Below are positions 1 through 14,600 of a stretch of DNA of 64,000 bases, piece after piece (position 1 is the stretch's first letter; each line of letters opens with the position of its first letter). A program made the translations under genes and the position numbers. The notes beneath the pieces are model-generated. The model worked only from the letters and a program-made list of their open reading frames with translations, was not told the origin of the DNA and did not search any database. The DNA comes from Diprion similis (lineage: Eukaryota > Arthropoda > Insecta > Hymenoptera > Diprionidae), in NCBI RefSeq assembly GCF_021155765.1, contig NC_060107.1:9968501-10032500 (forward strand), written 5' to 3'.

Positions 1-226
1 CCTTTCTGGTACCAAAGTTTGTGATGAATATGCATAATAAGAAGGGTGGTGTGAGTTAATTTGTTATATAATAGACGACATGGGAAACATGTAAATATAA
101 CTTGTTACACACAAACGATATATAGTATATCCAAGAACAGTTACCAAGGCCAAGCAACACCAACACCCAACACTGCTAAGAAACTGCAATAGTTAGAAGG
201 TTAGGAGTCGTGATTGTTAATGAACA

Positions 227-259
<33 letters not shown>

Positions 260-517
260 ACATAATGTTAGATAATGACGTAAAGTTGTTGCAGGATAGC
301 ACGTCATAGTATTTGTCTAACTCTATGTGACGCAGCCGAGAAACAGATAGAAATACCAATGTGCGTATACACTCACGTATAATATTCATCTAGGAAGAAG
401 AGTATTGTCTAGTACTTTATGTAAGAAGGTGTTTCTCATACATTCAGAAAGTAGACGACAGTGTTACAAGAGACAGACAAACAGACAGAAGGAGATACGA
501 GGATGGTACGGACCTAC
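1..517. other. Window edge: no supported coding exon
   Basis: Expected to be CAMTA intron or 3' region. Contains a TA dinucleotide run at about 232-258 and nothing else I recognise. No IQ-motif coding was found on the minus strand here. Confidence 0.5.
232..258. repeat. (TA)n microsatellite
   Basis: Uninterrupted TA dinucleotide run in noncoding sequence. Confidence 0.9.
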
Positions 518-630
518 AGTCTCTTGGGGGTTGGGAGCACTAGGAGTACTCTCCATTCTCTGTTGGCCAAGGCTCAACGATGTTTCGTCTTCTTGCAACA
601 ACTCCATGTTGTCCAACAGCGGTGAGCCAC
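518..630 (-). CDS. CAMTA: CAMTA coding exon 9 (probable)
   Basis: An open stretch encoding GSPLLDNMELLQEDETSLSL and further hydrophilic residues lies in the right phase after exon 8: the split codon T|GT gives Cys. Acceptor AG is at 632-631 and the donor is taken as GTAGGT after 518. No domain is visible. The donor is an inference and the frame would otherwise stop about 60 nt later. Confidence 0.55.
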
Positions 631-2925
631 CTGTGTTTCATCGACAATCATCCCCTTAATACACGATGCACATACGGAATCTTTCCCCTCGCTAAACCGA
701 CGCGAGTGTACAGTCTACTTTTCCCTTTTAACGGTATAAACTATTACTTGACATTGGCTGGGAACTTACATAGCGCTAAATCAAGGCCACTGTCTTGGGA
801 AGGTCTCCTAGGGCTCGCTGGACGCAAAAAAAGCCCTTCGTCCTGCCTCCGTGCTTCTAACTGATTCAACTCTTCCGCTATCATCGAATGACCGTTTCCC
901 GATGCTATCTCAGTCGCGCTTCTACCTCGATTGTCTTTCACTCGTAACGCCATCGCGTTCCACCTATTTTTTAAAAATGATTTTATTCTTGTCCCCGTGA
1001 ACAGCTATATCATGTCATTCATTATTATAATCCCATACAGTACAGGTTTATGGTTAAAACTTTAGCCACAATTATATGATGCACATTTCAACAAGTTTAT
1101 TAGCAAATGTTATGTAACATTTAGAATTTTTCACTGCAAGCATTTTAATGGTTGAACGGAAAACAGCTCAAATTTACGACGCATGTAGATGCAAGATGGA
1201 CTTGAAGTTTCAAGATTTACTGATTCTGTTTCACCCTTCACATACGCGCAACGATACTTGGAGATGTAATTAAGTAGAAGTAGAATCTTTAGGTAACCTT
1301 CTTAAATCTGAAACTTTTCAACTCCTGCTTGCAAGTTGAAATCATCTTCGATCTACGATTGAAAATTTTCTGATGCACCAACATCGGTCTTCCATATCAA
1401 TATAAAAAACTGAAGAAACGAGCACGGACGAATTGTTATTCAACCAGAAAATCTCCAATTTCACAATGTACATACATAATAACACCAAAGTTAGATCTCT
1501 TTAACACACTTGTGCTGTATGGGGTCATGTTTAATCGTTAAAGAACACGACGTGGGTATTAAGTGACACATTAAGGTTGTGTTTTCTTTCCTTATCAATT
1601 CAGATGCTATAGTACATACATACCTGTACAGTATTCTAGCTGTGTCAGCATGTCCAGCAGCGCAAGCCCAGGCAAGTGGCGTGAGTCCGCTTCCATCCTG
1701 CCGAAGAGCATCGACTTCCGCGTCCAGTACGGTGCTGGGATTTTCAGCCCTCCAATGAAGGAGAGCACAAGCCAGTCTGGAGTAACCCAACCCAGCAGCC
1801 AAGTGCAGAAGAGTCGGTCCACCGGACTGCAGAGGCTCAGCGCCGACCTGCCAAGGCCGCGCTACAGCGTCCTAAAGCAAGTAAGAAAGGTGGCTACTTG
1901 AGGGTTGCTGGTACATTTTGGATCCAGACCTTCCAACTGCCCATGGGTTTTCAAAAATAGCAAAATTGGTTCGTTATCCGTTATTTTCTAGTAGCTCAAG
2001 AACTTCTTGAGCTTTCAACTTGTTTGGGCTTGGTTTCACGCACCTGGCAATAGGCGACGAGCCGTTCCTCGAAGTGGGCTGCTGGTGAGGGAGGACCAGG
2101 ACCTTGGAGACGGGCTTCGACGTCGGCCAGCCTGTCTAGGAGGGCGCGTTCGGGACTTGGCTCGGCTGTTGGTGCACGCCGATACTCAAATGCAACGCTG
2201 TCAGAGACAACGAAACCATCACAGGCTACTTGAAGGGAGGCCAGACCAGGAGCGTGCGCTGGACATCGACAACGCAGTACCCCAGGTTGCACCAGACAGG
2301 CCTCTACTGGTTCGGCGTCGAACAAGACCGAGTAAGATTGAGAGCCACTAGCACCCGTCCATGGTCCAGCGACTAATACCTAATCGCGAGATGAGTTAGT
2401 CGTTTTTTGTACTCCAGGAAGGTGAGTATTGTATATTTACCTTCACACCACCCTCTGTGTAACTCCATTCAGGACTGTATTCGGCGATGTGAGCTGTGTT
2501 CGGATGACAGTTCGCATCGCTGTCTGACCTGCCTCTTTCAATGGCTTTTGCTTGCTCGGTTTCAAAGTCGTGGAGCTCTGGTAGATCGCCAAACACGTCA
2601 AAGGCGTCTAAATTGACGAGAACGTCGTCTGAGGAATCGATGAAATCCATTGGATTGATAATGTTGTCGTCAGCTGGAGAGGGCGACGGAGCAGGAGGCA
2701 CCATGTTCGCCGACAACGTCCGTTGAATGTCTTCCTGACTGAGGTCCAAGGTTTCGGCAAAATCTGTCACCACCGAACTGGACGCTGGCAGTGTTTGAGT
2801 GCTCGACCTTTGCATGCTATCCTGATTATCCAATTCGTGCTGAGTCTGCTGCTCCCTGTCGACGCTCGTCTGCTGGACTATTTGCTGCTCCGTAACTTGC
2901 CTCATCTCAATTCGCTGATTCTGCT

Positions 2926-2968
<43 letters not shown>

Positions 2969-5900
2969 TTGCTGATGGTAGGGCTGACTGTTTAGAATCA
3001 AGAGGCCACCTCCTCCTTGGATTTGCTGTAAACTCAGAACCAGGGGTGCTGGCTGTTGGTTCTGGGTGGAATGGGAATGTCGCGAGTATACCCTAGGTGC
3101 GTTCGGTGCTGTGGAAGAAGGCTGCTGACCCCCCGTTGTGGAAGTAACCTTGCAGATCATCATTTTTGTCGGTAAAACAATCAGGTCAAAGGTACCTCGA
3201 GTGCTTCTCATGACGTTACAATGAATATATCGACAACTAACTAACCTGATTGTCGGGCGTTAGTCTTCTGGGAGCGAGCTGAGCTCCACCAGTCGACGGG
3301 GTGTTGGATGCTCTTTGTCTGTCGAGGAGCTGAGTGACGATCATGTCAACCGGGTGATTAGAATGCTGCGTCGCGTTCGGATCGTCATAGTCCACGTCTC
3401 CACCGAGGAACATTGGCCTCAGCTGAGAAGCGAGTTCATCCCGGGTCCATTCTTTCTTGTCCGGCGGTAATGCGAGGCACGGTGGTAACGCGGCTAGTTT
3501 TGCATCTCCGTCCGGATAAGGGACGTTCAAATAGTGAACAAGAACAACGTCCGGATTTTGTAACAGCCAATAACATCTCCGATGAAAGGTTGGCAGGATA
3601 GCCGAGTGAACGTAACAACCGTATATACATTCGACTCCCTGAACCTGCACGTCGTTCGAAAGTCAATTTCATGAAGCATTTCAGTCAACACCGACAGTGA
3701 ACAGTGTCACTTGGCAATGATAAACTCACCTAGATCTCAAGCAGATGAGCTCAATTCAACTAACACTGTCTATTGTCGGCGCCATCTATTCAACGCACCC
3801 GAGTCTATTATCTACCTTTAGCTTCATGTGATCCTCGCGAGTTGTCTTCCCGTCTTTTCGTTTCTTCCAGCAATAACCATCTCGCCGATATCGTACCTTC
3901 TTCCGTGAATATAACAGCATCGATCCACTTCTTGGGCGAACTTTTACCTCTCGACTCTGCCATTCCGCGTGCCTTTGAAAACTTATCAAAATGGCAGCGA
4001 TTTCCTGAAATACAGACATATTTTCAACCCCGTTAAGAGTGGGGATCGCTAGCTTTTATCAGGCGTGGTTTCAAGCTTAGATCAATACTCTTGTTGGTAT
4101 TTAACGCGGAAGGCTTGGGAACAGTTAAAGCCCGAAGGAGTCACGTCGAAGAATCCGCGTTCTCAAATTTGCCCCCCAATGCCCGATCAACAATCACGAG
4201 GTTGTCATTTGTACACGTCCTGATCAAGATCCATGAATCAAATTCATTGGACTCCGATGGCAGTGCTAGTGGGGTTCTGGACTAACACCAGTCATTTAAC
4301 CTTTCTACTAGTCAGGTTCATCGGGTTAAATTTTAGTCACTAATGGGAGACGTACCCTGAGAGGGTCCCAAGACCAAATCGTTATATATTTGACTTCAAA
4401 AACGTTACGGTGGATATTGGATGTGTAAATGACGAGGCAGAATGCCGCGAATTAACGGAACGAGTAATCTCTGGTATGAGGAGTACGGGCTGCTTTTGTT
4501 GAAATCGTTAACTCACATGCATAAACACAAGCACGTGGTGCCGTGTCGACCTAGTGTCGTATGGTTCATATGTAACGGGCATACCAACGGGTTTCGCGAA
4601 CGCTATGTAAAGAGCCGGGTATTGATTGGCGCCCGGAAGGCAAGGCAGCGCAATTCTAGGCGACGAGGGTGAGGCACGGGGTAAAGTTGGGTGAAGTTGA
4701 TTCGCGATTTCCACGCGAACGTGACGAGCGCCATCTCACGGGGCGTTATCATCATCCCCTTGATCGTTATCGGTGTACAAGCAGCGTTACTTTGTTAGAA
4801 ATTTTTACCACAAGTATGATAGTGTAGTATAACCGCAAAAATAGTTTATGCTTCAAAATTATTCCAACCGATTTTTTTTCTGTTACGATTTCAAATAAAA
4901 AATTGTGGGGAACACTTACATTTTGAAATAATTTATTTCGTCTTTTAGGAATACCATCTTCGAGAACAATCCTAAATCTTTAGATTTCAGTTGAACCGTC
5001 TCAAAAAAAAACAAAAAACAAATGTCTAGTGAATAGGCGAAAAACTTTGTTTGGATCTTCAAAGAAGCCGAAATTGATGAATTTTTGGATAAAATCAGTT
5101 AAGGAAACTATTATAAAGACTTGACGTTTGTTTACTGCACAAGAGCATATTTCTTCAGGCGGGTTTTAAAGTCAAGAGAACCGCGAAAATCCCCCACCGC
5201 CATTATTCAATCCAAGAGAGCTTCAAGTCCGACTTGCAGGCCGTATATTTCCATAAATTCAATATCACGTAGACGCTGTCTCGAAGAGGGATCATCTCAA
5301 GGAAGTAGATATGCAAACTCCCTCCAAAGAGAATCTACAATTCGGCTTTGGTGGTGCCTTACACCTATGTGACACTGTTTTCAAACCAGCTACAGTATCG
5401 ATTGGTTATGTAGATTGCTAACCAGCTATCGCGTTACTTCTTCGCACGCTATAAATACTCGGTTTCCGCCTATATTTGAGCACGAAAATTAAGGACCACA
5501 TAACACGGAAAACAGTTGACGGATACAAATTGTTGAAAAGAAAATAAAGTAGAGATTCATATTTACAGATCTCATATTGCAAGTTTATCACGATAAGTTT
5601 GACGGTACAATCTCACATTATGAGCAGATTGTTGATCTAATTCAAATTTATGTCATTTATTTTTATCTCCGGACGAAAAATACGACCAATCGTATAACTC
5701 ATGCGAGAAAAATCTTGTTTCGAAACTGGTCCGTCGACTTTAAAAGATTTATTAAAAATAGCTAATTTTCAAAAACACACGTAATAATATTGTCTTTTGC
5801 ACATTCCGAGATGTGGAAAATACGTGAAAATAAAAATTAACCTTCTGAGTAACGTGTGCACAGTACGATATGCTTATTTTACTGACCACCAAAAAGTCGG

Positions 5901-8900
5901 ATCAGTTTCGTTGATGAAATAAACCTCAAGCCAAGGCCATATATCACAGTCCATTTATTAATAAAGTATAAAATTGAACCAGCGATAGTCAGTCCGGGGA
6001 GACTATTAGTTGGCAAGGCTGGGAGGAACGGGCGGTTAGTCGGTGGCCTTTGGGGGTGGTTATTCGAGGGCCGGGACGGCCTCACCTTTATCTTCCGGCA
6101 GGGCGAACTCGTTGGGCGATGGGGCTGCAGATATAAATATTCCCCAGGGTGGCAGGGGCGGCTGGTAGCAGAAGGGACAGGTTGGATGGGGTCGGGAAAC
6201 GCGGAGCAGGGAGACAGATAGGTGAACCCGACATGCATGCACCCCGGCTCAATCCCTTGGCACCCTTTCCCCGCATGCACATACACGAGTGTTGGTACAA
6301 TAACGTTGCAGTGATTTACAATCGCTTAATTGATCATTTGCATTCTGGCAGCCCGCTCCGTGCGGCTCGGTTTGGCCGTCAGTGCTGCCACCCCCGCCCC
6401 CATTCGCGAAAGAGGTCATAGAGTGTATAGCTTGGGGGGGAGGCTCATGGTAACACGACTAGTTAGCTTGTGTAGGGTGACGTTTACCCGGTTCATGATG
6501 CAAGGGTGGATTACATCCACAGACAGTTATGTAGTGCGCGGATTTGCAATGGTGTGCAACTATTTAACACACCTCTGGCACACGTCGTGTCAATGCCGGT
6601 TAGACGATATCAAAAAGATTGAAGTAAGTAACGTTGACGTCACGAAACATCAGCAAAAAATTTAATGACTTTGAAAAAGGCTTCGCTTTTTAAAGGTATG
6701 GGTTTGTTTGGTCCAGTATGGTTTACTGAATTTTGGAGAATTCTAATGATGCGAAGCAAGGATTTTTCTTGAACATACATCGCTACAGTGACGTTACCAA
6801 CTTCCATCACATCGATACCAGGAGGCAGCTTTGGCCGTGTGTAAGAGGCCGAAATATCTCCAACTTGAGTCAAACTACTACTGAGTGGAGCCGATTGCTC
6901 GGTACACGCAAGACCGATTGATCGTGCTTAAGGTGCTGTATAGTACCTACTTTGGGAGGGAGTCTCCTCAGCAGGCCGAGAGGTTCCAGACTGAATTTTA
7001 AAACACTTCCGAATTCCGAATTCCGGCCTCGCACGATCACGGCAGTCGCTCTGAAGCTGGCTACGGAATTTTTGCTGCTTTGCTAACCTATTTCAAACGT
7101 GCCTTTTTTCCCTTCGTCTTTCTTCGTTTTTTGACATTAGTGTTGTTCGTTTTGTTCGATTTTTAGGGTCACAGAACTCCCATCGGCAACGGTTACTGGT
7201 TACGGTTTTTTATGTAGACTCGTCATCCCCTATACGTTGAAAATTTAAACCCTTTCAGACTATTGACAAGTCAACGGTCTTCAGAGATGCACGTCACAAG
7301 ACTGATAGCCGTCAAATCGTTTCAACAAAAGTGAGAAAAGTAACTTTCAGACCTAAAAAAGTTGACAGAAAGTAACCCTGTTATAAAACAAGTAACTAAT
7401 AGTGAGATAAGTGACTGACTATCGGTACTTTTACTACATCCAAGGTATTGTAAGTGAATTTTGTGGTACGAAAAGGCCTGCGAAGTAGCAAAAGATTACC
7501 GTGTGATACGCTATCAGCTCTTGTTCGACAACAGGAAGTAATGCAGCGATTACACAATTACATTTTTCACAGCGTGAGCAGCGGCGACGATTCACGAAGG
7601 ACAAGTATTTTCCCATGACTAATTGTAAGCGTGTGGTGTGGATACCATCAATTACTATTGTTGAGTAATTAACGATGACTTTAATCAAGTATTCCTACCG
7701 CAAACAGGAAAGGGTAAACCGCACTCGTTAGGTAACGTGATAATGAAATAGACCACGACTACAGTTATCCGCTGGTCCAGAATCCACGACCCTGCATCCA
7801 ATATGCTACATACGTTGGTAAACGTGATGGGATACCCAGTCGATCCACAATCACCAGCGCTTGGCTTATAATCCTCGACTGAGTCATTAACGTGACATCG
7901 TCCGTGCAGCATCGAGTTAAGCCAGCAATCCCATTACCGGTGTCATAAAACCGCGGCTAAAACAAATTCCCGGTCCTGACTAAACCTGCAGGTCGAAAAA
8001 CCCGCAGGTACTGTATATGTGGAACACCCCAATGGTCCATCGATATTATGGATTTGAAATGGTCCCTCCAATTTCTGAACCCGTACCAATTCGAATCAAT
8101 TCCTCGTCAGCTGTCAAGATCCTAATGAATCATGCTATAATACATTTTACGGTTCGAGATATGTGTTAGACTACTTCTAAGCAGGTCATAACACTGCGAT
8201 TAACGATTTTACAATGACCAGGAATTTGCTTTGGGTCTGCTTCGTTCGGACGTTCATGGAAGATTGTTTTTTAATATTTACAATATTTTTGGTATCTTCA
8301 GATACCGTTTAAGAAAAAAAGATATGTGCTATTCCATATTTCACCATTATGACGGTGTCTTGAAACCATTATAGAACTTATAGCCTTAAGTGATCAGAAA
8401 TTATTACAGCTACCACGTTCCACGAAAGATTTACTAGCAATTTATGGGACAAAATCAATTTTAAAAGCTTCTCTTCGATCTAGTGGAATTACAAGCAGTA
8501 TTTTTCGGAGCTGGTGAACGGGGAGATTTATTTTTTCACGTTTCACTCTATCCTAGCTGTTGTACGCGAGTGTGCACGGAGGTATGGATATCAATTTTAA
8601 ACTCTCGTCTGGAATAACAAGTCGATGGTATTGATTCTGTGAGAGCATTTATGCCGCGCTTAAGTAAATATTGTTCTTCACAATCTTGTTTGTCGTTTTT
8701 CGTGCTTTCCGCATTTATTCTCTGAAAGGTGTTTGCGAATCGTCTATTCAAGCTCATTTCAATCCAACTTGTAAATTCTTAAACTTCCTTATTTAGATTG
8801 AAGTGAACTTAACCACTAAATTTTCGAAGTTGCGAGAGATGTGATCCTTGAATGGGTGAAATAGTTTTGTAAAAAGACGATAATTTTTCGGTACCCGTTG

Positions 8901-11664
8901 GGTATATGAGCCTCACAAAAACGAAGCCAAGGTAACAATCGGTTGAGATAATTAACGAACCATAATTAAAGAGTCATAATTCATAGCCGAGCGTGACACT
9001 GCATGCAAAAATACCGCCAAAGTCCTCCCGACTAATTAGGTAATAATTTATGTGTATTTTACCGTTGATATAAAGAATTATGTCAGAAACTCGGTTACCG
9101 CGTGCGCAGAAACATACAATACCTAAAAGTTAATTGAAAAGCAAGTCAACCGTACAAAAACAAGCAAGGAATGAATCAGGTAGCAGTTTGAATCCAAGAC
9201 TTTATAATTAATGTCAGTATCGTCCGTCGACTGTCAAAGAATAAAAATTTCGAAACAACCGTCTGTTAATCCTATGCTATATACATATATAAGAACACAA
9301 CTGTGTCAGTGAAACTTTTGAACAACTAATTAACGGCAAAAATAACCTGCGAGACTCGGAGGCTATAAGGTTATCGGCCAGAACGTTTATATCTGGAATG
9401 AATTCGTCCTTCCCGCACGAGTTCCGACGGGATCGCGTGGTCCTACCCCTTCAGGGTAACGCGACGTCCAGGATTCATCGGATACACGGCCACACGTGCA
9501 TGCAATGCCAGCCCTGAACGGGCCGAGAAGCAAAGGGTCTAGGCGCGTGTGCTCAGTTCCGTTAAGCTTAGCTACTCTTCTCCACTATTGATCGGGGGTG
9601 GGTGGTGGGCACCAGGAGTTACCGGGGGCGGAAAGCGGCCGGGTTGGGGCTGCCGGAGGCCAACCAGCCAGCCGGGGTCACCGAGGAACACCGGAGCAGG
9701 CATAGTCGTCGGCTGCTTTACGGTGTTTCCGAATTCCATGAAGAAGGACATGGTACCGTGTGTTCGATGAACCCAGACCTGGGTCTGGATGCGAACCAGC
9801 ACCCCGTTTTGCATTTGGATGGTGATCAACCATCCAGGCAACTGACTGGATGACCGTTTATCAATTGGCTAAAGACTCACCTCGTTAGTGTTCCATCGAT
9901 GCCTCTGTGTCGGAAAGTGCTCGGCCCTGGGCAGGGTCTCTAAGTTCTCTGGTAGTTTTATCGGGTCGCCGTCTTTCCATGATGACGACAGTCACATGTG
10001 GGACAAAAATTAATGGTACTTTGTTAGAAATCCATGCCGTTTTTTATTGCTAGTCGCAGTAATGTTCAGTAATGGATTCCCAGTGGCTCACTATTCTTTT
10101 GGAATCAAAATTGAGACATTTTTTTCCATTTTTAGTGTCAAAGACTAGCGACGGAAGTGACGGGAGAAACAAACGATACGTTGATTATAGACGCAAGAAT
10201 TCCTTAAAAAGAAAGCTAGTTTCAGATTTGGTTTAAACATAATAGCAAGCCACTGGGAACTCGTTAATGAATACTACTTTACATCGGTCGAAAAAATCGC
10301 TGAACAGAGAGACGACTATGAGCTATACTATTATCTTATATAAGTTGCATTCTTTTCATGTCGTCTATGGCTCACACACAGCACGTGTGTACTTCGAACT
10401 CGTAATCAGCTTATAGGCAGCTGATAAATAATCGCGCTGGAAACGACTTCTCGTACTATACTGAACTGTGTCAATGCCAGGAACTTGAGAGGACGGCGTT
10501 GCTTCGGTGTGTTATCGTTGATATCAACCGGACTTATCACGGAGTGGCTCAAGTCATTTCTCGAATATTCATCAAAGCGGGAATACCTCATCTGACAACC
10601 ATGTGCAACTTGTTCAAGGTGTACAGGCTCCTAGCTCACCGTTAGTTTGACATTTTATTTCAACAGATTTATTTCTAAAATAGCAGTGTGAATAAACGTC
10701 TCGAGAGCTCTAAGAACACCAACTTCTTAAACCAAAAGGTATTATCGCTTTGCAACGCTTCATGCCTGAACGTAAATAATTTTTTCACAGTAATGACCTT
10801 AAGGTACGTGTAAGTATTAAACAAAAATTCGTACTAAAACTACTGTACATGGAAAAACGACTCACTCGGGGCAAGTGGCGTTGGGTAGGTGCCATGATAG
10901 ACCGCACGCGTGTTCGCGTGATTGTATCCCGCCATCGTTCACAACCTCTTGTATCACTCGGATAATATAATTATCTAACGTGAATGTAGACAGATGGACA
11001 CGTTATCTGACTGTGGTCAACGATATGCTAGTGTTGTTCGTTGTTATTACTATTGTTGTTACTTTTATTATTTATGTTTTACTTTCTCTGGTCTGAACTC
11101 GCAGGGCAGAAGTCAAAAGCGATGTGTGGATGTCAAAAGGAATTGCTTTTCAAGAGCAAAAGTACTTTATTCAATGATTATTGTAGTATTTTGAACGTAC
11201 ACGGAAATCGATGCACAATCGCGATGATGTACCGCGATAGGATATCAAAGATGGTTACTTTTTTTTTTTTTTTTTTTTGTTTTCTTTATCTTCTTGAAAA
11301 GGATTCGTACAAAGAGCTCACGTGGTGTGACCCAAGAAAATGATTAAAGATCGTGGTGAGAAGAGAAGTTAGTGCGTTAATTTCCACCAAGTTTAATTGG
11401 CGGTACAAGTATGATCCAGTGATTGTAGGTGATTGTTGACAAACGGGACAACGAAGAACTTTGTCATATACTCAAGGATGACACTTCGAGGTAATAATTT
11501 TATTATTATTATTATTACTATTATTATCAATATTATTACTATTACTGAACCGCAGAATATCCCAATAATATTGTGCACAGCCACTCAAATCGATTGATAA
11601 AAAAATTCATAAATATAAGTGGAGTTATTATATAACTATAATATTATCGTTCGATTTTGAATCG

Positions 11665-11697
<33 letters not shown>

Positions 11698-14600
11698 CTT
11701 ATTTCGCCAAAAGTCAAGAGTCAAGACGTCTCAAACTAAGTTTTTAGTGCAGTGTTTAGCTTAGCAATTAGTAGCAATTAGCGCGCACGTGGCGTATATA
11801 CTCCCAGTGCACGTGGTTCAGGACGCTAAGTCGATTGTTATCCAATCTCTTTTGTAGCTTTAATGTCTGTACTATTATTGTTATTATTATTGTTATTATA
11901 AATATTATTGTTATTACTATATTATACGTATAATATAAAAAATTAAAGCCCTGATTATATACGATTATTATTATTAATTTTATTGTTTTAAAATTCTTTT
12001 TTTTTTTTTTATTATCTCGTCTCCCAACTATTTTTCTCAACGATCTTTCCTCCAACTCTTCAAATACGGTTTTCCCCCTTATTCTTTGTCAGCAGGGCAC
12101 AAAGGTATATAAGTACGTACAATTGATACGTCTTTTCGACGGTTCGGAACTTTATTTTCCTTATATACTAAGTTACAACACTGAACCCGTCCCGCGGTAG
12201 GACAAAACAATGTAAGGGTCACACATATTAAATGAAAAATTGCATTTGCTTGCGATTTACGTTTAAGTTTGTTTATTTGGTGTGTTGGTTGATTATTTTT
12301 CTGCTTTTGTTTTATTTGTTTTCTTTTGCTTCTGTTTTATGCGTAGGTAATTATTTGGTTAGTTAGTGAGTTTTGTTAATCAGTTAATCGTAGTGTTTCG
12401 TTGTTGAGAATTTTTGAGAAAATAATGAATTTGCGTTTTCCTTCTATTCCTTTTGTCTTGTATTTTGTTAGTATTTAAATTTTTCGATTAAATTTTTTTC
12501 ATTTCAAAATTTTACGCGATTAAACATTACACGGTTATAATTTTCTTTTCTTTTGTTTCTGTTTCAAATTCTTCTTCTGTATGTGTGTTTTTCCTTCTAT
12601 TTTTTAATTCTTTTTTTACTGGAGTGGATTTGGATATAGTTGCGTAGTGGTGGTTTTGATTTTTATTACTTTACTTCTTTTTAAACGTTTTTAGTGATTT
12701 CTTGTTTTTTTTTTTTATGATTTTTTTTTTTATTGTTGTTGTTGTTGTTTCGCTTTATTACAGTAGAGTAAGGAGTGTTATTTACAAATTGTTAATAAAA
12801 TAGTTTTGAATAAGTTTGTGTTTGGCCCTGCTTGTCTGCTCCCGAGCGGCGGGAGCCGCAGAGTGAGCCTCCTCTTGTCTCCTACCTCTTGCCCTCTTCT
12901 TCCTCGCTTCCTACTCCCCTCGTCCGCCCCTCCCACGTCCACCCTCCGTCCTCGAATCCCGTGGCTCTTCGTTCTCCCGCGCGCAACCAGCAGCCCCTCT
13001 TTCCTAAACATCCTATAGATGGTACCTAACCCTGTGGCCGCTCGGCGCGGCGCTCGCGCACTTTACATCCCTCGCTGCCATCCCTTACAAGGTACCACCC
13101 GGGTGTGCTCGTGCTCCACTCGATCTCTCCACATGAACGCGTACATACATGCATATTGCATACACACGACGAACAGACACGTGGCTCACGCGTCGGGCTG
13201 CATTGCAATTCGAGGGAATGGTGCCGCCACCTTACATTGACCCCATATAGCGACGAATTTATCGCTTAGAAAAGACGAGCAGATGGGGAGGGGGTGGAAT
13301 TCTAGGGACAAGAATCCGGGAGCGACAAAACGGGAACCAATGCGAGAATTACGGAAACGATGTTTATTCGTGGATAATTTGGTTTTCTCTTTGAAGAGGA
13401 ATACTTTAGTTCTTTTTTTACGACACCGTTTCTTAGGAGAGGGGTAATCATTTTTTTTAAAGAATAACCTCGCCGTATAATAACCTAGCGCGGCGATAAA
13501 TTTCCCAGTCTCGTACATCATGCAAAGTTTGAAAGTCGTCGGGGAAGTAGGTCACGTGTCAAAAGCCCACGTTTTCTATACCTACGCGTGTATATAGAAA
13601 GCTTCTCTTTGGATCTGCAAGGCTCTAGAAGGGTGTCAAAGTTGTTTGGCTATTTTTCCTCCATTGACCTCTCCTCGTGTTCTCCTTATTTCTGTGTTTA
13701 ATTTTTTTTGTTCCTTGTGGCTTTTTTATTTCAATTTGTTCTTCTTTTCTTTCCTTTTTCCAGCTTCTCCCTGGATACCAAGCTCGTAAATTACTGACGA
13801 CCAACAGCAGCAACCCGCTGCTACCCTTTGGCTTTAAATAGAAACTTGGCAACGGTTCTTTCAACTAGCTGTCTGTCTCTATCTCTGTCTCATCTTTCTT
13901 TCTCTTCTCACCTAACTATCCTCACTTCCTTCCTACCTTCCTTCCTTCCGTCCTTCCTTCCTATACCAGCTTGCACTTACACGTGAATCCCAGGGGTGTT
14001 AGGCGTTAGCGTTACACGAGACATTCAGGCTAAGACAATCAATAAGATTGCCACCCCCGCTGGCTGTGCCGGTACCCGGAGAACGGTGGGAAGATACTTT
14101 CAGGTTACGCAACCCTCGGAGTCGTGTAAGGTACACGGACACCTGGACACCCCAGGTTGTGTATAACGCCTATTTTACATTTTACATTTAGGCCAATCAT
14201 TAAGAACCGTTTCGGAAATTAGAATCGCTATTACGACGAGGCCCGTTTCTCCTTCGCCCAATATTTTCCACCCCCGGAGGAGGCCTCTCGGGGTCGCTCG
14301 AGGTCGGAGGGTCGGAGGTTGGACGGACTCGTGCAGGGTCGAGGGTCGATATCAAGCGAGCCAGTCAGTCACGGATATAGTTACCTAAGGGTTGCTGCCA
14401 GGCTTAGCTTAGCCTGGACGCCGCCCTGGTGGCCGCCACCCGAACCATCCGCCAGCATTTACCTACCCTACACCTAAAATCCCGATTCCAACGGCTTGTT
14501 TCCCCCCGATCCAGGCACGGCTACACGACGGCTTACCTACGTCTGACAAAAATCATCAAAAGCGAGAGATTTTTTGTGTTACTAATTTTTAGACTCTTTC

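Noticed and set aside
12100..14450. Nested gene with long T-rich 3' UTR inside CAMTA intron 1
   Set aside because: The T-rich and CT-rich composition resembles a UTR, but no adjoining coding exon could be supported on either strand.
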